A stretch of DNA of 64,000 nt from Corynebacterium pygosceleis (GCF_016595275.2 NZ_JAENIQ020000001.1:186001-250000); one strand, 5' to 3'. Counted from the stretch's first letter, positions 26,296 to 36,104 are shown. Notes: generated by a model not told the origin, from the letters alone. A program made the numbers and translations.

Positions 26296-27263
26296 GCCGC
26301 ACCTCCGACGGGGATGGTGGTGGATGGTGTCGTGGTCCCCCCCGCGTCGGTGGCCCGGCCGGAGGAGAACCTCGTCCGCAGCCAGCGCACGGGCAGAGCC
26401 AGGAAGAACAGGGCGATCACGGACAGTGCGACCGAGGCCTGGGGCGAGACGGGGTGCGGGGTGTCCAGGGTCATGATGATCATGCCCGCGTATCCACCGA
26501 TGACACCGACCGCGATCGCGACCGGGATCATCAGTGAGACCCGGTCGACCAGGAGTCTGGCCGTCGCGCCGGGGACCACGAGATAACCGATGACCAGGAG
26601 GACACCGACAGCGGAAGCGGAGGACACGACGACGGCGGCGATGGCACCGTTGACCATGAGATCCACGGCGAAACCGGAGATGCCCGCCGCCCGGGCTCCG
26701 TCCCGGTCGAAGGCCGTGAAGATCTGCTCCTTCCAGGACACGGTGATGATGGTGAGCGCGATGAGACAGACCACGACGGATTCGACGAACCGCTCCGGGG
26801 TGACCTCGAGGAGGCGTCCGAACATCAGCGCCTCGAGCTGACCGGACCGGTCCCCCTTGTACAGGGAGAGCACGATACCCGCGGAAAAGAAGGAGGTGAG
26901 CACGACGGCGGTCCCGGATTCGGAGACCTTCGTGCTGCGCCTTCCGACGGCCGTGAGCGCGATGACGATGAAGACGGCGCAGACGGCCGCTCCGGGGATG
27001 ATCATGTCGAGGCCCCCGTAGACGGCACCGGCGACGATCCCCGGGAAGACGGAGTGCACCATGGCCTCGGCGTTGAACTCCAGGCACCGCAGATTGATGA
27101 TGACACCGACGAGACCGGCGACGATCCCCAGGAACATGAGCATGAGGAACGGGCGGAAGAGATAGGGTGCGGCGGCGACCGTCTGCAGACCCGGTACATC
27201 CATGACCGTGATCCGGAGGGATTCGACGGCGTCGGTGACACCGGTGATGACGCTATCCCACAT
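26292..27263 (-). CDS. mntC: Manganese ABC transporter permease
   Basis: A 323-residue ABC-3 permease, paralogous to the next gene. NAEAMVHSVFPGIVAGAVYG and GVLLVIGYLVVPGATARLL are the family segments. A C-terminal Ser/Thr/Gly tail follows the last helix. Its start overlaps the mntB stop by eleven bases. Confidence 0.9.
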   Translation of the reverse strand: MWDSVITGVTDAVESLRITVMDVPGLQTVAAAPYLFRPFLMLMFLGIVAGLVGVIINLRCLEFNAEAMVHSVFPGIVAGAVYGGLDMIIPGAAVCAVFIVIALTAVGRRSTKVSESGTAVVLTSFFSAGIVLSLYKGDRSGQLEALMFGRLLEVTPERFVESVVVCLIALTIITVSWKEQIFTAFDRDGARAAGISGFAVDLMVNGAIAAVVVSSASAVGVLLVIGYLVVPGATARLLVDRVSLMIPVAIAVGVIGGYAGMIIMTLDTPHPVSPQASVALSVIALFFLALPVRWLRTRFSSGRATDAGGTTTPSTTIPVGGAA

Positions 27264-28029
27264 GGAGTTCCTCCCCGAGCCCCGATCCGACGAGCTGATC
27301 GGTGCTGCGACTGCCGTAGGCCTTCTCCAGGTTGTCCGGCGTCAGGACACCGTCGATGGGGCCGAAGGCGATCTGTCGTCCCGCGAGCAGCGCGACATCC
27401 TCGCAGCACTCGTAGGCGAGCTTGAGGTCGTGTGTGGAGACTACGACGGCCACGCCCTCCCGTTTCACCGAGTGGATGATCTCGAGCAGTGCCTCACGGT
27501 TGGGTTCGTCGAGTCCGTTGAAGGGCTCGTCGAGGAGGATCATCTCCGGGGAGGCCACGATGGAACGGGCGAGCAGGACACGCTGGCGTTGCCCACCGGA
27601 GAGCTGGCCGAACCGCAGGTTCGCGCGTTCGGACATGCCGACACGCTCAAGCGCGGCGTCGACACGCTGACGGTGTGCGGTACCGGGGCGACGCAGCCAA
27701 CCGAGTTCCGCGTAGAGCCCCATCATGACGACCTGCCGGACGGTGACCGGGAACGTGATGTCGAGGTCCGCGACCTGGGGGACGTAACCGATGGCCCCCT
27801 TGGGCACCTTTCCGTCCCCACGCCCGAGGATCTCCATCGTCCCCGAGACCCGGACCGTACCGAGGATGCCGCGGAGCAAGGTGGTTTTTCCGGCGCCATT
27901 GGGACCGATGAGTGCGAGGGCCTCCCCCCGCCGGACTTCCCCGGTGACCCCGGTCAGTGTCGGGGAGCCGCCGTAGCTGAAACTCGCGTCAACGTAGCGC
28001 AGCGCCGGGGTGGACTGTGTTGTGGCCAT
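27253..28029 (-). CDS. mntB: Manganese ABC transporter ATP-binding protein
   Basis: A 258-residue ABC ATPase with Walker A GPNGAGKTT, Q-loop GYVPQ, signature LSGGQRQRV, Walker B MILLDEPFNGLD and switch STHDL. It is of the ZnuC/TroB metal type. GGGAG lies before the ATG. A 147-base gap with a strong hairpin separates it from mntA. Confidence 0.92.
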   Translation of the reverse strand: MATTQSTPALRYVDASFSYGGSPTLTGVTGEVRRGEALALIGPNGAGKTTLLRGILGTVRVSGTMEILGRGDGKVPKGAIGYVPQVADLDITFPVTVRQVVMMGLYAELGWLRRPGTAHRQRVDAALERVGMSERANLRFGQLSGGQRQRVLLARSIVASPEMILLDEPFNGLDEPNREALLEIIHSVKREGVAVVVSTHDLKLAYECCEDVALLAGRQIAFGPIDGVLTPDNLEKAYGSRSTDQLVGSGLGEELHVG

Positions 28030-28040
28030 TGATCTTCTCC

Positions 28041-28064
28041 CTTTGATGAAACCTTTGATGAAAC
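28041..28064. repeat. Tandem 12-bp repeat before mntB
   Basis: CTTTGATGAAAC occurs twice head to tail in the mntA-mntB gap, just upstream of the mntB ribosome site. Confidence 0.6.
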
Positions 28065-28117
28065 CGGTGTTTGTTATTGGTGAAAGTGACTCCGGTTAAG
28101 GTCCGGAACGCACGAGA

Positions 28118-28144
28118 GCCGCATCCCGGCGACCGGGACGCGGC
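28118..28144 (-). terminator. Intercistronic hairpin between mntA and mntBCD
   Basis: GCCGCATCCCGG (28118-28129) pairs with 28133-28144 apart from one T-C position, around a CGA loop. It lies 32 bases after the mntA stop. It probably attenuates or protects the message so that the binding protein is made in excess. Confidence 0.6.
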
Positions 28145-28176
28145 AGACTCGCTTCAGCGTGGGTGGGGACCCTGAC

Positions 28177-29379
28177 CTAGAGGTCCTTCGGGGTGTACGG
28201 CTCGAGAATCTCCGGGACGGGTGCCACGGTGCCACCCCAGGCACGGACGAGATTGGTGACGTTGTGCATGATCGCCCCGATGTAGGTCTCACCGTCGGTA
28301 CCGACCGGGCCGAGCGAGTCACCGTAGAGTGCGTCATCACCGATGACGGCCTTCACTCCAGCCGCGCTCGCGATGGCCTCGATCGACTTGGAGTTGTTGG
28401 AGTTCTCCGCGAACAGCGCCTTGGCCCCGGACTCACGGACCTTGTCCGCTTCGGAGGCGATGTGCTCGGCGGTGGCGTCGGCCTGGTCGTTGAAGTCGGT
28501 CAACGCGGTGCCGATGAAGTTGATGTCGAACTCCTTCGACAGGTAGCCGAAGGCGTCATGCGACGTGAACAGGACGCGGTCCCCGTCCGGGACGGAGGCG
28601 AAGGACTCGGCGGCCCACTTGTCCAGCTCGTCGAGTTCCTCCTCGAAGCGGCTGACGTGCTCCTTGAACAGGTCGGCGTTCTCGGGGGACGCCTCCTCCA
28701 GGGCTGCGCCGATGTTCTTCACCTGGACCATCGCGTTGTGCGGGGACGTCCAGACATGGGGATCGAAGATGAACTCGGGCTCCTCGCCGGCGGCGGTGGC
28801 GAACGGCCATTCGTTGATGTCGACCTGTTCCACACCCCGGTAGACCTTGTACGGGAGGTTCTTCTCGGCCTCGAGAACCGCCTTCTCATCGGACTTCTCG
28901 TCGGAGGTGAGGAAACCGCTGGTGACGACGAGGGTTCCGCCGAAGCCGGAGGAGGTGACGGCGTTGTCGAGGAAGTGCTCGAGGTCGACGCCGTTGACCA
29001 TGAGGAGGTTCGCCTCGGTCATGGCCTTCATCTGCTGCGGGGTCATCTCATGGTCGTGCGCCGAGGCGTTGGGCGCCAGGATGCAGGTGAGATCCAGCTC
29101 CGACTTGGCCTTGTCGGGGTCAGCTCCGAAGTGGGTGGTGTTTCCGTCGGAACCGGTCTTGTTGAAGGAGAGTTCCGCGTCATCCGACTCATCGGTGGCG
29201 ATCTGGGTGACGTAGTCGCAGATCTGGGTGGTGGTGGCGACGACCTTCACGGACTCACCGGAGACCTTCTCGACGTCGCCGGAACCGGAATCCCCGGATC
29301 CGGAATCCGAGCCGCACGCGGTCAGGACGAGCGAGGCGGCGGTGCAGGCGGCGAGTGCCGCAGCTTTTCCGATCTTCAT
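28177..29379 (-). CDS. mntA: Manganese-binding lipoprotein of the ABC importer
   Basis: A 400-residue cluster A-I (ZnuA/TroA-type) solute-binding protein. The lipobox LTAC near residue 21 is followed by a Gly/Ser spacer. Metal-site candidates are His in NASAHDHEM, His in FIFDPHVWTS, Glu in LFAENSNN and Asp in IGDDALYGDS. The ATG at 29379 gives a classic lipoprotein leader; the frame extends to 29496 without a ribosome site. It is the first gene of the mntABCD-mntR operon. Confidence 0.9.
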   Translation of the reverse strand: MKIGKAAALAACTAASLVLTACGSDSGSGDSGSGDVEKVSGESVKVVATTTQICDYVTQIATDESDDAELSFNKTGSDGNTTHFGADPDKAKSELDLTCILAPNASAHDHEMTPQQMKAMTEANLLMVNGVDLEHFLDNAVTSSGFGGTLVVTSGFLTSDEKSDEKAVLEAEKNLPYKVYRGVEQVDINEWPFATAAGEEPEFIFDPHVWTSPHNAMVQVKNIGAALEEASPENADLFKEHVSRFEEELDELDKWAAESFASVPDGDRVLFTSHDAFGYLSKEFDINFIGTALTDFNDQADATAEHIASEADKVRESGAKALFAENSNNSKSIEAIASAAGVKAVIGDDALYGDSLGPVGTDGETYIGAIMHNVTNLVRAWGGTVAPVPEILEPYTPKDL

Positions 29380-29507
29380 GGTTCGCAGTCTCTTTTCAGC
29401 AGTTTCCGGGCCGACGTCCACCGGCCATGCAAGGTCCGGGACATCACTGCCCGCCAGTAAGTACACGGTAACCATACCCAGATCAGACGGAGCCACAAAC
29501 CTGAATC

Positions 29508-29521
29508 TTCAACCCGTTGAA
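29508..29521. promoter_or_regulatory. Inverted repeat upstream of mntA
   Basis: TTCAAC-CC-GTTGAA is a perfect six-base inverted repeat 129 bases before mntA. It may be an MntR or other regulator site; I cannot assign it. Confidence 0.35.
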
Positions 29522-29619
29522 CTTAATTGTGGAGCAGAGGAGTGGATTGGACATGGATCCCATTATCGGCCCTGCGCACACGCACAGCCTCACCTCACCT
29601 CCACAGCGGCCCCACCCCC

Positions 29620-31104
29620 TCATTCAGGGGTGCCCGCCTCCGCCTCATCGACCGGGACCAGCGCAGGCAACCGCCTGCGCCGCAGCAGTTCCAGCAGTTC
29701 CACGGCGTCCCCGGTCCCGAGTTCGGCGGCCACCATCCGAACCGGCCCATCCACCAGATGCAGCTGCACCGAACCGAGGTCCAGGGCCCGCCCGACGACT
29801 CCCGTGGACAGGGAGATCTCCTGGATGTGCGGCAGTGCGACCATCGACATCCGACGTGTGAACCGGCCACCGTGCAGGATGATCACCTCCGGCAACCCAC
29901 CACCACCGTCGTCAGGTCCACCCGCGAACGTCACCGACTGCTGACGCCAGGCGAGGGGTGAGAGCCACCGTGCCCGGCGCGGACTCCGCAGCCTCGGCTC
30001 CGTCCAGCCCTCCGGACGCGCGACCCCCTCGATCTCCGGGGCGGTCAGCGGGCTGAGCAGCGCCGCGACACGGACCGCCTCTTCACGGGTCCCCACCGGG
30101 AGGATCGTCGTCCCTCCGTCCGCGGCATCCCCGTAGCCGGCCACGCAGACACGTACCGACCACCATCCCGTGATCCTCCAGAGCAACCGCTGACGGATCT
30201 CCACGGAGTGGACCCGGGACAGTTTCAGGGTCTGTCTGCGGCGGTCCGCGAGACCGTAGGCCATGTCCAGTTTCCCGCCGTCCCGACGTACGGTGAACCG
30301 CCAGGAGTTGTCGATGATGTTCCACGTGGCGGGGACCACGCCGATGAACAGCGGCCACAGCATGCCCAGTGCCTCCGGCCTGATGAGGACGGCCGCGAGG
30401 GCCGGTACGAGCAGCAGCAACCAGCCGGAGAGAAGAGCCGCGGTGAGTGACCGGGCGACCGGGACCGGGGTCACGACGACCTCCCCTCCGGACACCTCCG
30501 GGTCGGATCCCGCGTCCGGCGCACCTCCACCCGACACCCCGGCCGGCGCACCGGGCACACGGTTCCGCTCCCCCGTCAGGTCGAGTATCTCCGCCCGGAG
30601 CCGCCCGGCGTCCCCCCTGATCAGGTAGGAGATACCGATAGCGGAGTCATCTCCCCCGGCGGTCTCAATGCGGACCTCCGCGAGTCCGAAGATCCGGGCG
30701 ATCACGGACTCCACGATGTCCACCGCCTGGATACGGTCGTAACGGGCGGTACGCACCCGCACACCCAGCACCCCCTGCCGGTGGACGACCTCCTCCGCGG
30801 TGAGCCGGTAGCCGGCGGCCCGCCACCAGACACCGGAGATCAACCAGATCAGCGTGCACACCACGATGAAACCACCGACCCCGATCAGCAGGGGGCCGGC
30901 ATCGAGGTGGATCTCCCCGGCGACGAGTCCCCGTGCCGCACCGAGCGCCTCCCCCCACATGTTTCCGACGGCCACGGCGACGAGAGCCAGCAGGACCGTC
31001 CAGAAATGAAGCAGAGGGCTGATCCGGTGCACACGCCGGTAGTCACCGTCGGGCCCGGCGGGGCCGACGGTGTCCCGGACATCATTTTCCGCGCCGCCGC
31101 TCAC
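29620..31104 (-). CDS. PH-domain membrane protein, YdbT-like
   Basis: A 494-residue membrane protein. There are two helices near residues 30-95, then a bacterial PH domain (bPH_2, PF03703) with YRLTAEEVVHRQGVLGVR and TARYDRIQAVDIVESVIARIFG. Another helical pair near 225-265 is followed by further PH-like repeats (SRVHSVEIRQRLLWRITGWWSVRV, and MVALPHIQEISLSTGVVGRALDLG). Members occur with a small bPH_2 partner in many Gram-positives; their function is not well defined. Its start overlaps the stop of the partner gene by four bases. Confidence 0.82.
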   Translation of the reverse strand: MSGGAENDVRDTVGPAGPDGDYRRVHRISPLLHFWTVLLALVAVAVGNMWGEALGAARGLVAGEIHLDAGPLLIGVGGFIVVCTLIWLISGVWWRAAGYRLTAEEVVHRQGVLGVRVRTARYDRIQAVDIVESVIARIFGLAEVRIETAGGDDSAIGISYLIRGDAGRLRAEILDLTGERNRVPGAPAGVSGGGAPDAGSDPEVSGGEVVVTPVPVARSLTAALLSGWLLLLVPALAAVLIRPEALGMLWPLFIGVVPATWNIIDNSWRFTVRRDGGKLDMAYGLADRRRQTLKLSRVHSVEIRQRLLWRITGWWSVRVCVAGYGDAADGGTTILPVGTREEAVRVAALLSPLTAPEIEGVARPEGWTEPRLRSPRRARWLSPLAWRQQSVTFAGGPDDGGGGLPEVIILHGGRFTRRMSMVALPHIQEISLSTGVVGRALDLGSVQLHLVDGPVRMVAAELGTGDAVELLELLRRRRLPALVPVDEAEAGTPE

Positions 31105-31577
31105 AGGCCACTCATCCTCTCCCTCGCCTTGACGGCGAGGCGGTCGCGCAGGGCTTCGGCCGTGTCCGCGTCCAGTCCCGGTATCTCACTGTCGGAGGTC
31201 GACGAGGCGGTGTGCAGTGTGAGTGTCCTGAGCCCGAAATGGCGCTGCACCGGACCGGAGGTGAGGTCGACGAACTGCACACGGCCGTAGGGGACGACGG
31301 TGAACGTGTACCAGAGACGCCCCCTGGTGATGAGCAGTTCATCCCCGGTCTCCGCCCACCCCAGGTGGCGGACCTGCGCGGGAATCAACCACGCGAGGTA
31401 AAACGTGGTGAGGAGCATGAGTGCCGCACCGATCCAGAACCAGGGGGTCCACCACCAGGCCGCCACCGCGCAGCCCAGTGCGAGGACCACCGGCACCGGC
31501 AGGACGACGATCAGCCTGGCTTTCGCGAGGTCGGGGGACACCGGGGTCAGTGGGGTCGAGTCAGTGAACTGGGTCAT
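31101..31577 (-). CDS. Small PH-domain membrane protein, YdbS-like
   Basis: A 158-residue protein with two N-terminal helices (residues 23-65) and one bPH_2 domain: ITRGRLWYTFTVVPYGRVQFVDLTSGPVQRHFGLRTL. Such YdbS proteins pair with a YdbT. It is translationally coupled to the following gene and lies downstream of dnaE2, 39 bases away on the same strand. Confidence 0.82.
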   Translation of the reverse strand: MTQFTDSTPLTPVSPDLAKARLIVVLPVPVVLALGCAVAAWWWTPWFWIGAALMLLTTFYLAWLIPAQVRHLGWAETGDELLITRGRLWYTFTVVPYGRVQFVDLTSGPVQRHFGLRTLTLHTASSTSDSEIPGLDADTAEALRDRLAVKARERMSGL

Positions 31578-31616
31578 GGTTCCACTATGCCGAAACCGGC
31601 GACCGGGGCGCGTGGG

Positions 31617-34600
31617 TCACCGGAAATCCCTGGACCCGGTGGAGAACGCTTCCGCGACGGGGAACGGTTCGAGCAGGTCCGCCAGGACGGCGACCGCACC
31701 GGAGGCGTTCTGGACGATCCCCCGGACGATCAGGGCATGGGCGGTCCGGGCGAGCACCCGCTGCCGGGACCAGAGTCCGGGCGGGACGATGACGTTCATC
31801 AACCCGGTCTCGTCCTCCATCCCGAGGAAGGTCACGCCGCCGGCGGTCCGGGGGCGCTGCCGGTGGGTGATGATGCCCGCGACCCGGATCCGGGTCCCGT
31901 CCCGTTGGCCGGGCAGACGGTCGGCGGGGATGATCCCCCGGGCATCGAGTACGGAACGCAGCAGTGCGACCGGTTGCCTGTCGTGGGTGACACCGGTCGC
32001 GGAGATGTCGGTGGCCAGCAACTCAAAAGTGGTCATCCCGGGCAGCGCGGGAGCCGTGACCCCGGAGATCCCGGGCAGCATCCCCTCCTTCTCCGTCGCG
32101 GCGACGCCGGCTTCCCAGCGCGCCCTGCGGCGGTCCACCCCGAGACAGTCCGTCGCCCCGGCCCTGGCCAGCGCCTCGGTCTGGGGGACACTGAGGTCCG
32201 CACGCCTGGCGAGATCCACGATCCCGGTGAACGGCCCACCGGTGGTCCGCGCCGCGAGGATCCGCCGCACCGCCCCCTCCCCCACGCCCCGCACGAGGTC
32301 GAGACCGAGCCGGATCCGGCCGCCGGGACAGTCCGCGGTGATGCCCGAGTCGTTGACGGAGACCGGGTCGACGGGGACACCGTGGCGGCGGGCGTCGGCG
32401 ATGAGGGACTGCGGCGAATAGAAGCCCATCGGCTGCGCGCGAAGGAGCCCGGTGCAGAACTCCGCCGGATAGTGGTACTTGAACCAGGCGGAGAAGTAGA
32501 CCAGGGACGCGAACGACTGGGAGTGGGACTCGGGGAAGCCGTAGGCGGAGAAGGCGACCATCTTGTTCCACAGGTTCTCCGCGACATCCCCGGTGATGCC
32601 GTTCTTCTCCTCGAGCCCGGTGAAGAACCGGTCGCGGATGCGGGCCATGCGTTCCGGGGAGCGTCTGGACCCCATGGCGCGCCTCAGGGCGTCAGCCTCG
32701 GCACCGGTGAATCCGGCGGCGTCGCGGGCCATCTGCATGAGCTGTTCCTGGAACAACGGCACCCCGAGGGTCTTGGCCAGTGCGGGTTCCAGACAGGGGT
32801 GGTCGTAGGTGACCGGTTCCTCACCGTTGCGCCTCCGGATGTAGGGGTGCACACTGCCGCCCTGGATGGGGCCGGGCCGGATGAGCGCGACCTCGACGAC
32901 GAGATCGAAGAACTCCCGGGGTTTCAGCCGGGGGAGGGTCGACATCTGGGCCCGGGACTCGACCTGGAACACCCCGACGGCGTCGGCACGCGCGAGCATG
33001 GCGTACACCTCGGGATCATCGGGATCGAGTTCCCAGAGATTGACGGTTTCACCACGGTGCTCGGCGACGAGGTCGATCATGTGGTGCAGCGCCTCCAGCA
33101 TCCCCAGCCCGAGGAGATCGAACTTCACCAGGCCCGCTGCGGCACAGTCGTCCTTGTCCCACTGCACGACGCTCCGGTTCTCCTTGCGGGCCCATTCGAC
33201 CGGGACGACATCGGCGAGAGGCCGGTCGCAGATGACCATTCCCCCGGAGTGGATCCCGAGGTGCCGGGGTTGTCCGGTGAACCGTTCGGCGAGTGCGAGG
33301 ACGTCAGCGGGCGGTTCCGCCGTCCCCTTCGCCCAGGCGTCGCAGGCCCCCTGCGGATGGCCCAGGGCACGTCCGGCGTCCCGCAGGGCACTGCGCCGAC
33401 GGTAGGTGATGACGTTCGCGACCTGCGCGGCGTTGTCCCTTCCGTAGCGGGTGTAGACGTACTGGATGACCTCCTCACGGCGCGTGGACTCGATGTCGAG
33501 GTCGATGTCCGGTGGACCGTCCCGTTCCGGGGAGAGGAAGCGTTCGAAGAGAAGCCCGGCACCGACGGGTTCGACATTGGTGATGCCGAGTGCGAAACAG
33601 ACGGCGGAGTTCGCGGCGGAGCCACGTCCCTGACAGAGGATGCCCCGGTCCCGGCAGAAGTCCACCAGGTCACAGATGATGAGGAAGTAGCCGGGGAAGT
33701 TCAGGTGCTCGATGACGCCGAGTTCGTGTTCCAGCTGGGCACGGACGACGGGCCTGAGCTCCCGGGGCCTGCCCGCGTACCGTTTCCGGGCGCGGCGGAG
33801 CGTCAGATCCCTCAACCAGCTCATCTCGGTGTGTCCGTCGGGCGCGTCGCGGCGGGGAAGCTCCGGGGCCAGGAGATCGAGGGTGAAGGCGCATTCGGTG
33901 GCGACCTCCACCGTGGTCCTGCGGAGTTGCCCGCTGCCGGGCAGCGCACGTTCGATGTCGGCGGCACCCCGGAGCCAGGTTCCACCCAACGGGTGGAGAA
34001 CGGGTTCCGTGTCCGCCAGGGCGGACCGCAGCCTGAGTGCGTGCTTCGCCCCCGCCACATGTGCATCGTGACGGGTCGCGGCCAGGGGCATGGTGCTGAC
34101 GACCGTCCGCAGACCGAGTTGTTCCGCCGCCGAGGACAGGCGTTCGTTGGCGTCCACGTCCCCGGGGCTCATGGTCCAGGACAGTTGTACCGCTACCTGT
34201 CCGGGGCCGAAGGCGTCGACCAGTTCCCCCAGCCGGTCGATCCAGGTGATGTCGGCGAGGATCTGCCAGGTACCGGCAGCGTGTTCGCCGAGAAGGGGAA
34301 GTGGCGGATAGACGGGCGCACCCCCGGACCCCGCCGCCATGTGCGCGTCGGTGATGGTGTGGCTGAGTCTGCGGTAGCCGTCCGCACCACGGCAGAGCAC
34401 GCAGAGGATCTCCCCGTCCCCGAGCGTGAGTTCCGCACCGAAGACGGTGGCCAGCCCGGTCCCCGCGGCAGCCTCCGCGAAACGGACCACGGCGTAGAAG
34501 CCGTCCCTGTCGGTCACCCCCAGCGCGACGAGACCCAGTTCGAGTGCACGTTCGACGAGCCGCCCGGGGTCAGACGCCCCGGAGAGGAAACTGTAGGAAC

Positions 34601-34802
34601 TCCGGGCACGCAGTTCGGCGAACGGATGGGACCGCGACGGCCCGGAACCGAACTCCCGGACCTTTTCACCGTCATCCCCCGTTTCACGTCCATCCGACGC
34701 ATCCACCACCCCGCCCGCGACACCACCGGAGAGCACCTTCTCCAGGGTGCGCCAGTCCATCGGAAGACCGTTGAAGCCGACCTCCCCGCCACTCCACTCC
34801 AT
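31617..34802 (-). CDS. dnaE2: Error-prone DNA polymerase III alpha subunit (DnaE2/ImuC)
   Basis: A 1061-residue C-family polymerase of the error-prone DnaE2 type. Order: PHP domain from about residue 60 (FAELRARSSYSFLSGAS), palm with the catalytic PDIDLDIESTRREEVI, fingers, a helix-hairpin-helix region, and a C-terminal OB fold (RIRVAGIITHRQRPRTAGGVTF). It replicates past lesions together with ImuA' and ImuB, encoded 4.7 kb away. The ATG at 34802 has no ribosome site, but a SOS-like box lies one base upstream; the frame continues to 34922 without family resemblance. It may be leaderless (TACTGT seven bases before the ATG). Confidence 0.93.
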   Translation of the reverse strand: MEWSGGEVGFNGLPMDWRTLEKVLSGGVAGGVVDASDGRETGDDGEKVREFGSGPSRSHPFAELRARSSYSFLSGASDPGRLVERALELGLVALGVTDRDGFYAVVRFAEAAAGTGLATVFGAELTLGDGEILCVLCRGADGYRRLSHTITDAHMAAGSGGAPVYPPLPLLGEHAAGTWQILADITWIDRLGELVDAFGPGQVAVQLSWTMSPGDVDANERLSSAAEQLGLRTVVSTMPLAATRHDAHVAGAKHALRLRSALADTEPVLHPLGGTWLRGAADIERALPGSGQLRRTTVEVATECAFTLDLLAPELPRRDAPDGHTEMSWLRDLTLRRARKRYAGRPRELRPVVRAQLEHELGVIEHLNFPGYFLIICDLVDFCRDRGILCQGRGSAANSAVCFALGITNVEPVGAGLLFERFLSPERDGPPDIDLDIESTRREEVIQYVYTRYGRDNAAQVANVITYRRRSALRDAGRALGHPQGACDAWAKGTAEPPADVLALAERFTGQPRHLGIHSGGMVICDRPLADVVPVEWARKENRSVVQWDKDDCAAAGLVKFDLLGLGMLEALHHMIDLVAEHRGETVNLWELDPDDPEVYAMLARADAVGVFQVESRAQMSTLPRLKPREFFDLVVEVALIRPGPIQGGSVHPYIRRRNGEEPVTYDHPCLEPALAKTLGVPLFQEQLMQMARDAAGFTGAEADALRRAMGSRRSPERMARIRDRFFTGLEEKNGITGDVAENLWNKMVAFSAYGFPESHSQSFASLVYFSAWFKYHYPAEFCTGLLRAQPMGFYSPQSLIADARRHGVPVDPVSVNDSGITADCPGGRIRLGLDLVRGVGEGAVRRILAARTTGGPFTGIVDLARRADLSVPQTEALARAGATDCLGVDRRRARWEAGVAATEKEGMLPGISGVTAPALPGMTTFELLATDISATGVTHDRQPVALLRSVLDARGIIPADRLPGQRDGTRIRVAGIITHRQRPRTAGGVTFLGMEDETGLMNVIVPPGLWSRQRVLARTAHALIVRGIVQNASGAVAVLADLLEPFPVAEAFSTGSRDFR

Positions 34803-34803
34803 G

Positions 34804-34819
34804 TAGAACACAGTAGCGA
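34804..34819 (-). promoter_or_regulatory. LexA (SOS) box at dnaE2
   Basis: On the minus strand TCGCTACTGTGTTCTA matches the corynebacterial LexA pattern TCGAAMANNTGTTCGA at most fixed positions (about 10-11 of 14). It ends one base before the ATG. Confidence 0.55.
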
Positions 34820-34943
34820 AAAGGTGCCGTGGGAGACACCCCGTACGACGGTCCGGCGGACACGTCCGACAGGACCTCCGGAAGACCCGCACTAGACCGA
34901 GCTGTACACGAACGGGACTCACTGCTACGGTGATACGAGCGGA

Positions 34944-34963
34944 ACGACAGAACGCTTTGTCTA
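34944..34963 (+). promoter_or_regulatory. McbR-like site upstream of metQNI
   Basis: ACGACAGAACGCTTTGTCTA shares 14 of 20 positions with the metX operator, including GACAGA and TCTA. It lies about 100 bases before metQ. In C. glutamicum metQNI belongs to the McbR regulon. Confidence 0.5.
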
Positions 34964-35064
34964 GCCCTCCATCGGGTGAATCCGCGCATCATCCGTTCCT
35001 CTGCCGTAACCAGGTGGAACAGATGAACAGATGACAGTCAGACCCCGACAGAAAGCCTGAACCC

Positions 35065-35958
35065 ATGAACCTCCGCCGTTTCTCCGCCATCGCCGCCGCC
35101 GGCCTCTTCACCGCAGGGTCACTCGTCGCCTGCGGCAGTGACTCCGCCGACTCCACCGGTGCCGCCGGTGAAGAGAGCACGAAGGTCACCATCGGCACCA
35201 CCGATGCCGGCGGCAAGGCCTGGGAGGTGTTCGAGGAAGAGGCGAACAAGGCCGGAATCGACCTCGAGGTCGTCAACTACTCGGACTACAACACCCCGAA
35301 CAAGGCACTGTCCGAGGGACAGATCGACGCCAACCTCTTCCAGCACCTGAAGTTCCTCTCCGAGTACAACGTCGGTACCGGTGACGACCTCACCCCCGTC
35401 GGTTCCACCGAGATCGTCCCGCTGGCACTGTTCTGGAAGGACCACGACTCCATCGACGGCATCGAGGGAGAATCGGTCGCCATCCCGAACGACTCCTCCA
35501 ACCAGGGCCGTGCCATCAACGTGCTGGTGCAGGCGGGGCTCATCACCCTGAAGGAGGACGGCCTCATCACGCCGACCCCCGCGGACATCGACACCGAGAA
35601 GTCCAAGGTCTCCGTCACCCCGGTCGCCGCACCGCAGACGACCACGGTCTTCCACGAGGGCAAGCCCGCCGTGATCAACAACACCTTCCTGGATCGCGCG
35701 AACATCGACCCGAAGTCCTCCGTCTTCGCCGATGACCCCTCTTCCGAGGAGGCGGAGCCCTACATCAACGCCTTCGTCGTCCGCGCCGAGGACGCCGACA
35801 ACGAGAACATCCAGGAGCTCGTCGAGATCTGGCAGGGTGACGCCGTCACCGACGCCGTCGCCGAGGAATCCAAGGGAACCTCCGTCCCCGTCAAGCGTTC
35901 CGCAGCTGATCTCCAGGAGATCCTCAAGCGTCTCGAGGACAAGCTGAAGAACCAGTAA
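35065..35958 (+). CDS. metQ: Methionine-binding lipoprotein
   Basis: A 297-residue NlpA-family lipoprotein. The lipobox LVAC near residue 23 is followed by a Ser/Asp/Gly spacer. The family segments NYSDYNTPNKALSEGQIDANLFQHLKFL and VAIPNDSSNQGRAINVLVQAGLI are clear. It binds methionine outside the membrane and delivers it to MetI. It starts the metQNI operon. Confidence 0.94.
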   Translation: MNLRRFSAIAAAGLFTAGSLVACGSDSADSTGAAGEESTKVTIGTTDAGGKAWEVFEEEANKAGIDLEVVNYSDYNTPNKALSEGQIDANLFQHLKFLSEYNVGTGDDLTPVGSTEIVPLALFWKDHDSIDGIEGESVAIPNDSSNQGRAINVLVQAGLITLKEDGLITPTPADIDTEKSKVSVTPVAAPQTTTVFHEGKPAVINNTFLDRANIDPKSSVFADDPSSEEAEPYINAFVVRAEDADNENIQELVEIWQGDAVTDAVAEESKGTSVPVKRSAADLQEILKRLEDKLKNQ

Positions 35959-36010
35959 GAAGTTCTTTTCAGCAGGTCACAGCTTCAACAGTTGGCAGTG
36001 ACCATGCGCC

Positions 36011-36041
36011 CCGGCCCCGGCGGAACCACCGCCGGGGCCGG
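36011..36041 (+). terminator. Intercistronic hairpin metQ-metN
   Basis: A perfect 13-bp GC stem (CCGGCCCCGGCGG at 36011-36023, complement at 36029-36041) with a five-base loop lies in the 146-base metQ-metN gap. It probably lowers read-through so that more MetQ is made. Confidence 0.65.
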
Positions 36042-36104
36042 TGGCACGCCGGGACGATCCCCGACAACGAACCTGCTTCTCCTCCACAGAATCGAGCACA
36101 CACC

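Noticed and set aside
25420..27087. A 555-codon reading of mntD extended upstream
   Set aside because: The first 260 codons lie in another frame of mntC; the ATG overlap at 26295 marks the real start.
31212..34895. A 1227-codon open frame opposite dnaE2
   Set aside because: It is antisense to a clear polymerase gene, low in complexity, and has no motifs. Long antisense frames are common in GC-rich DNA.
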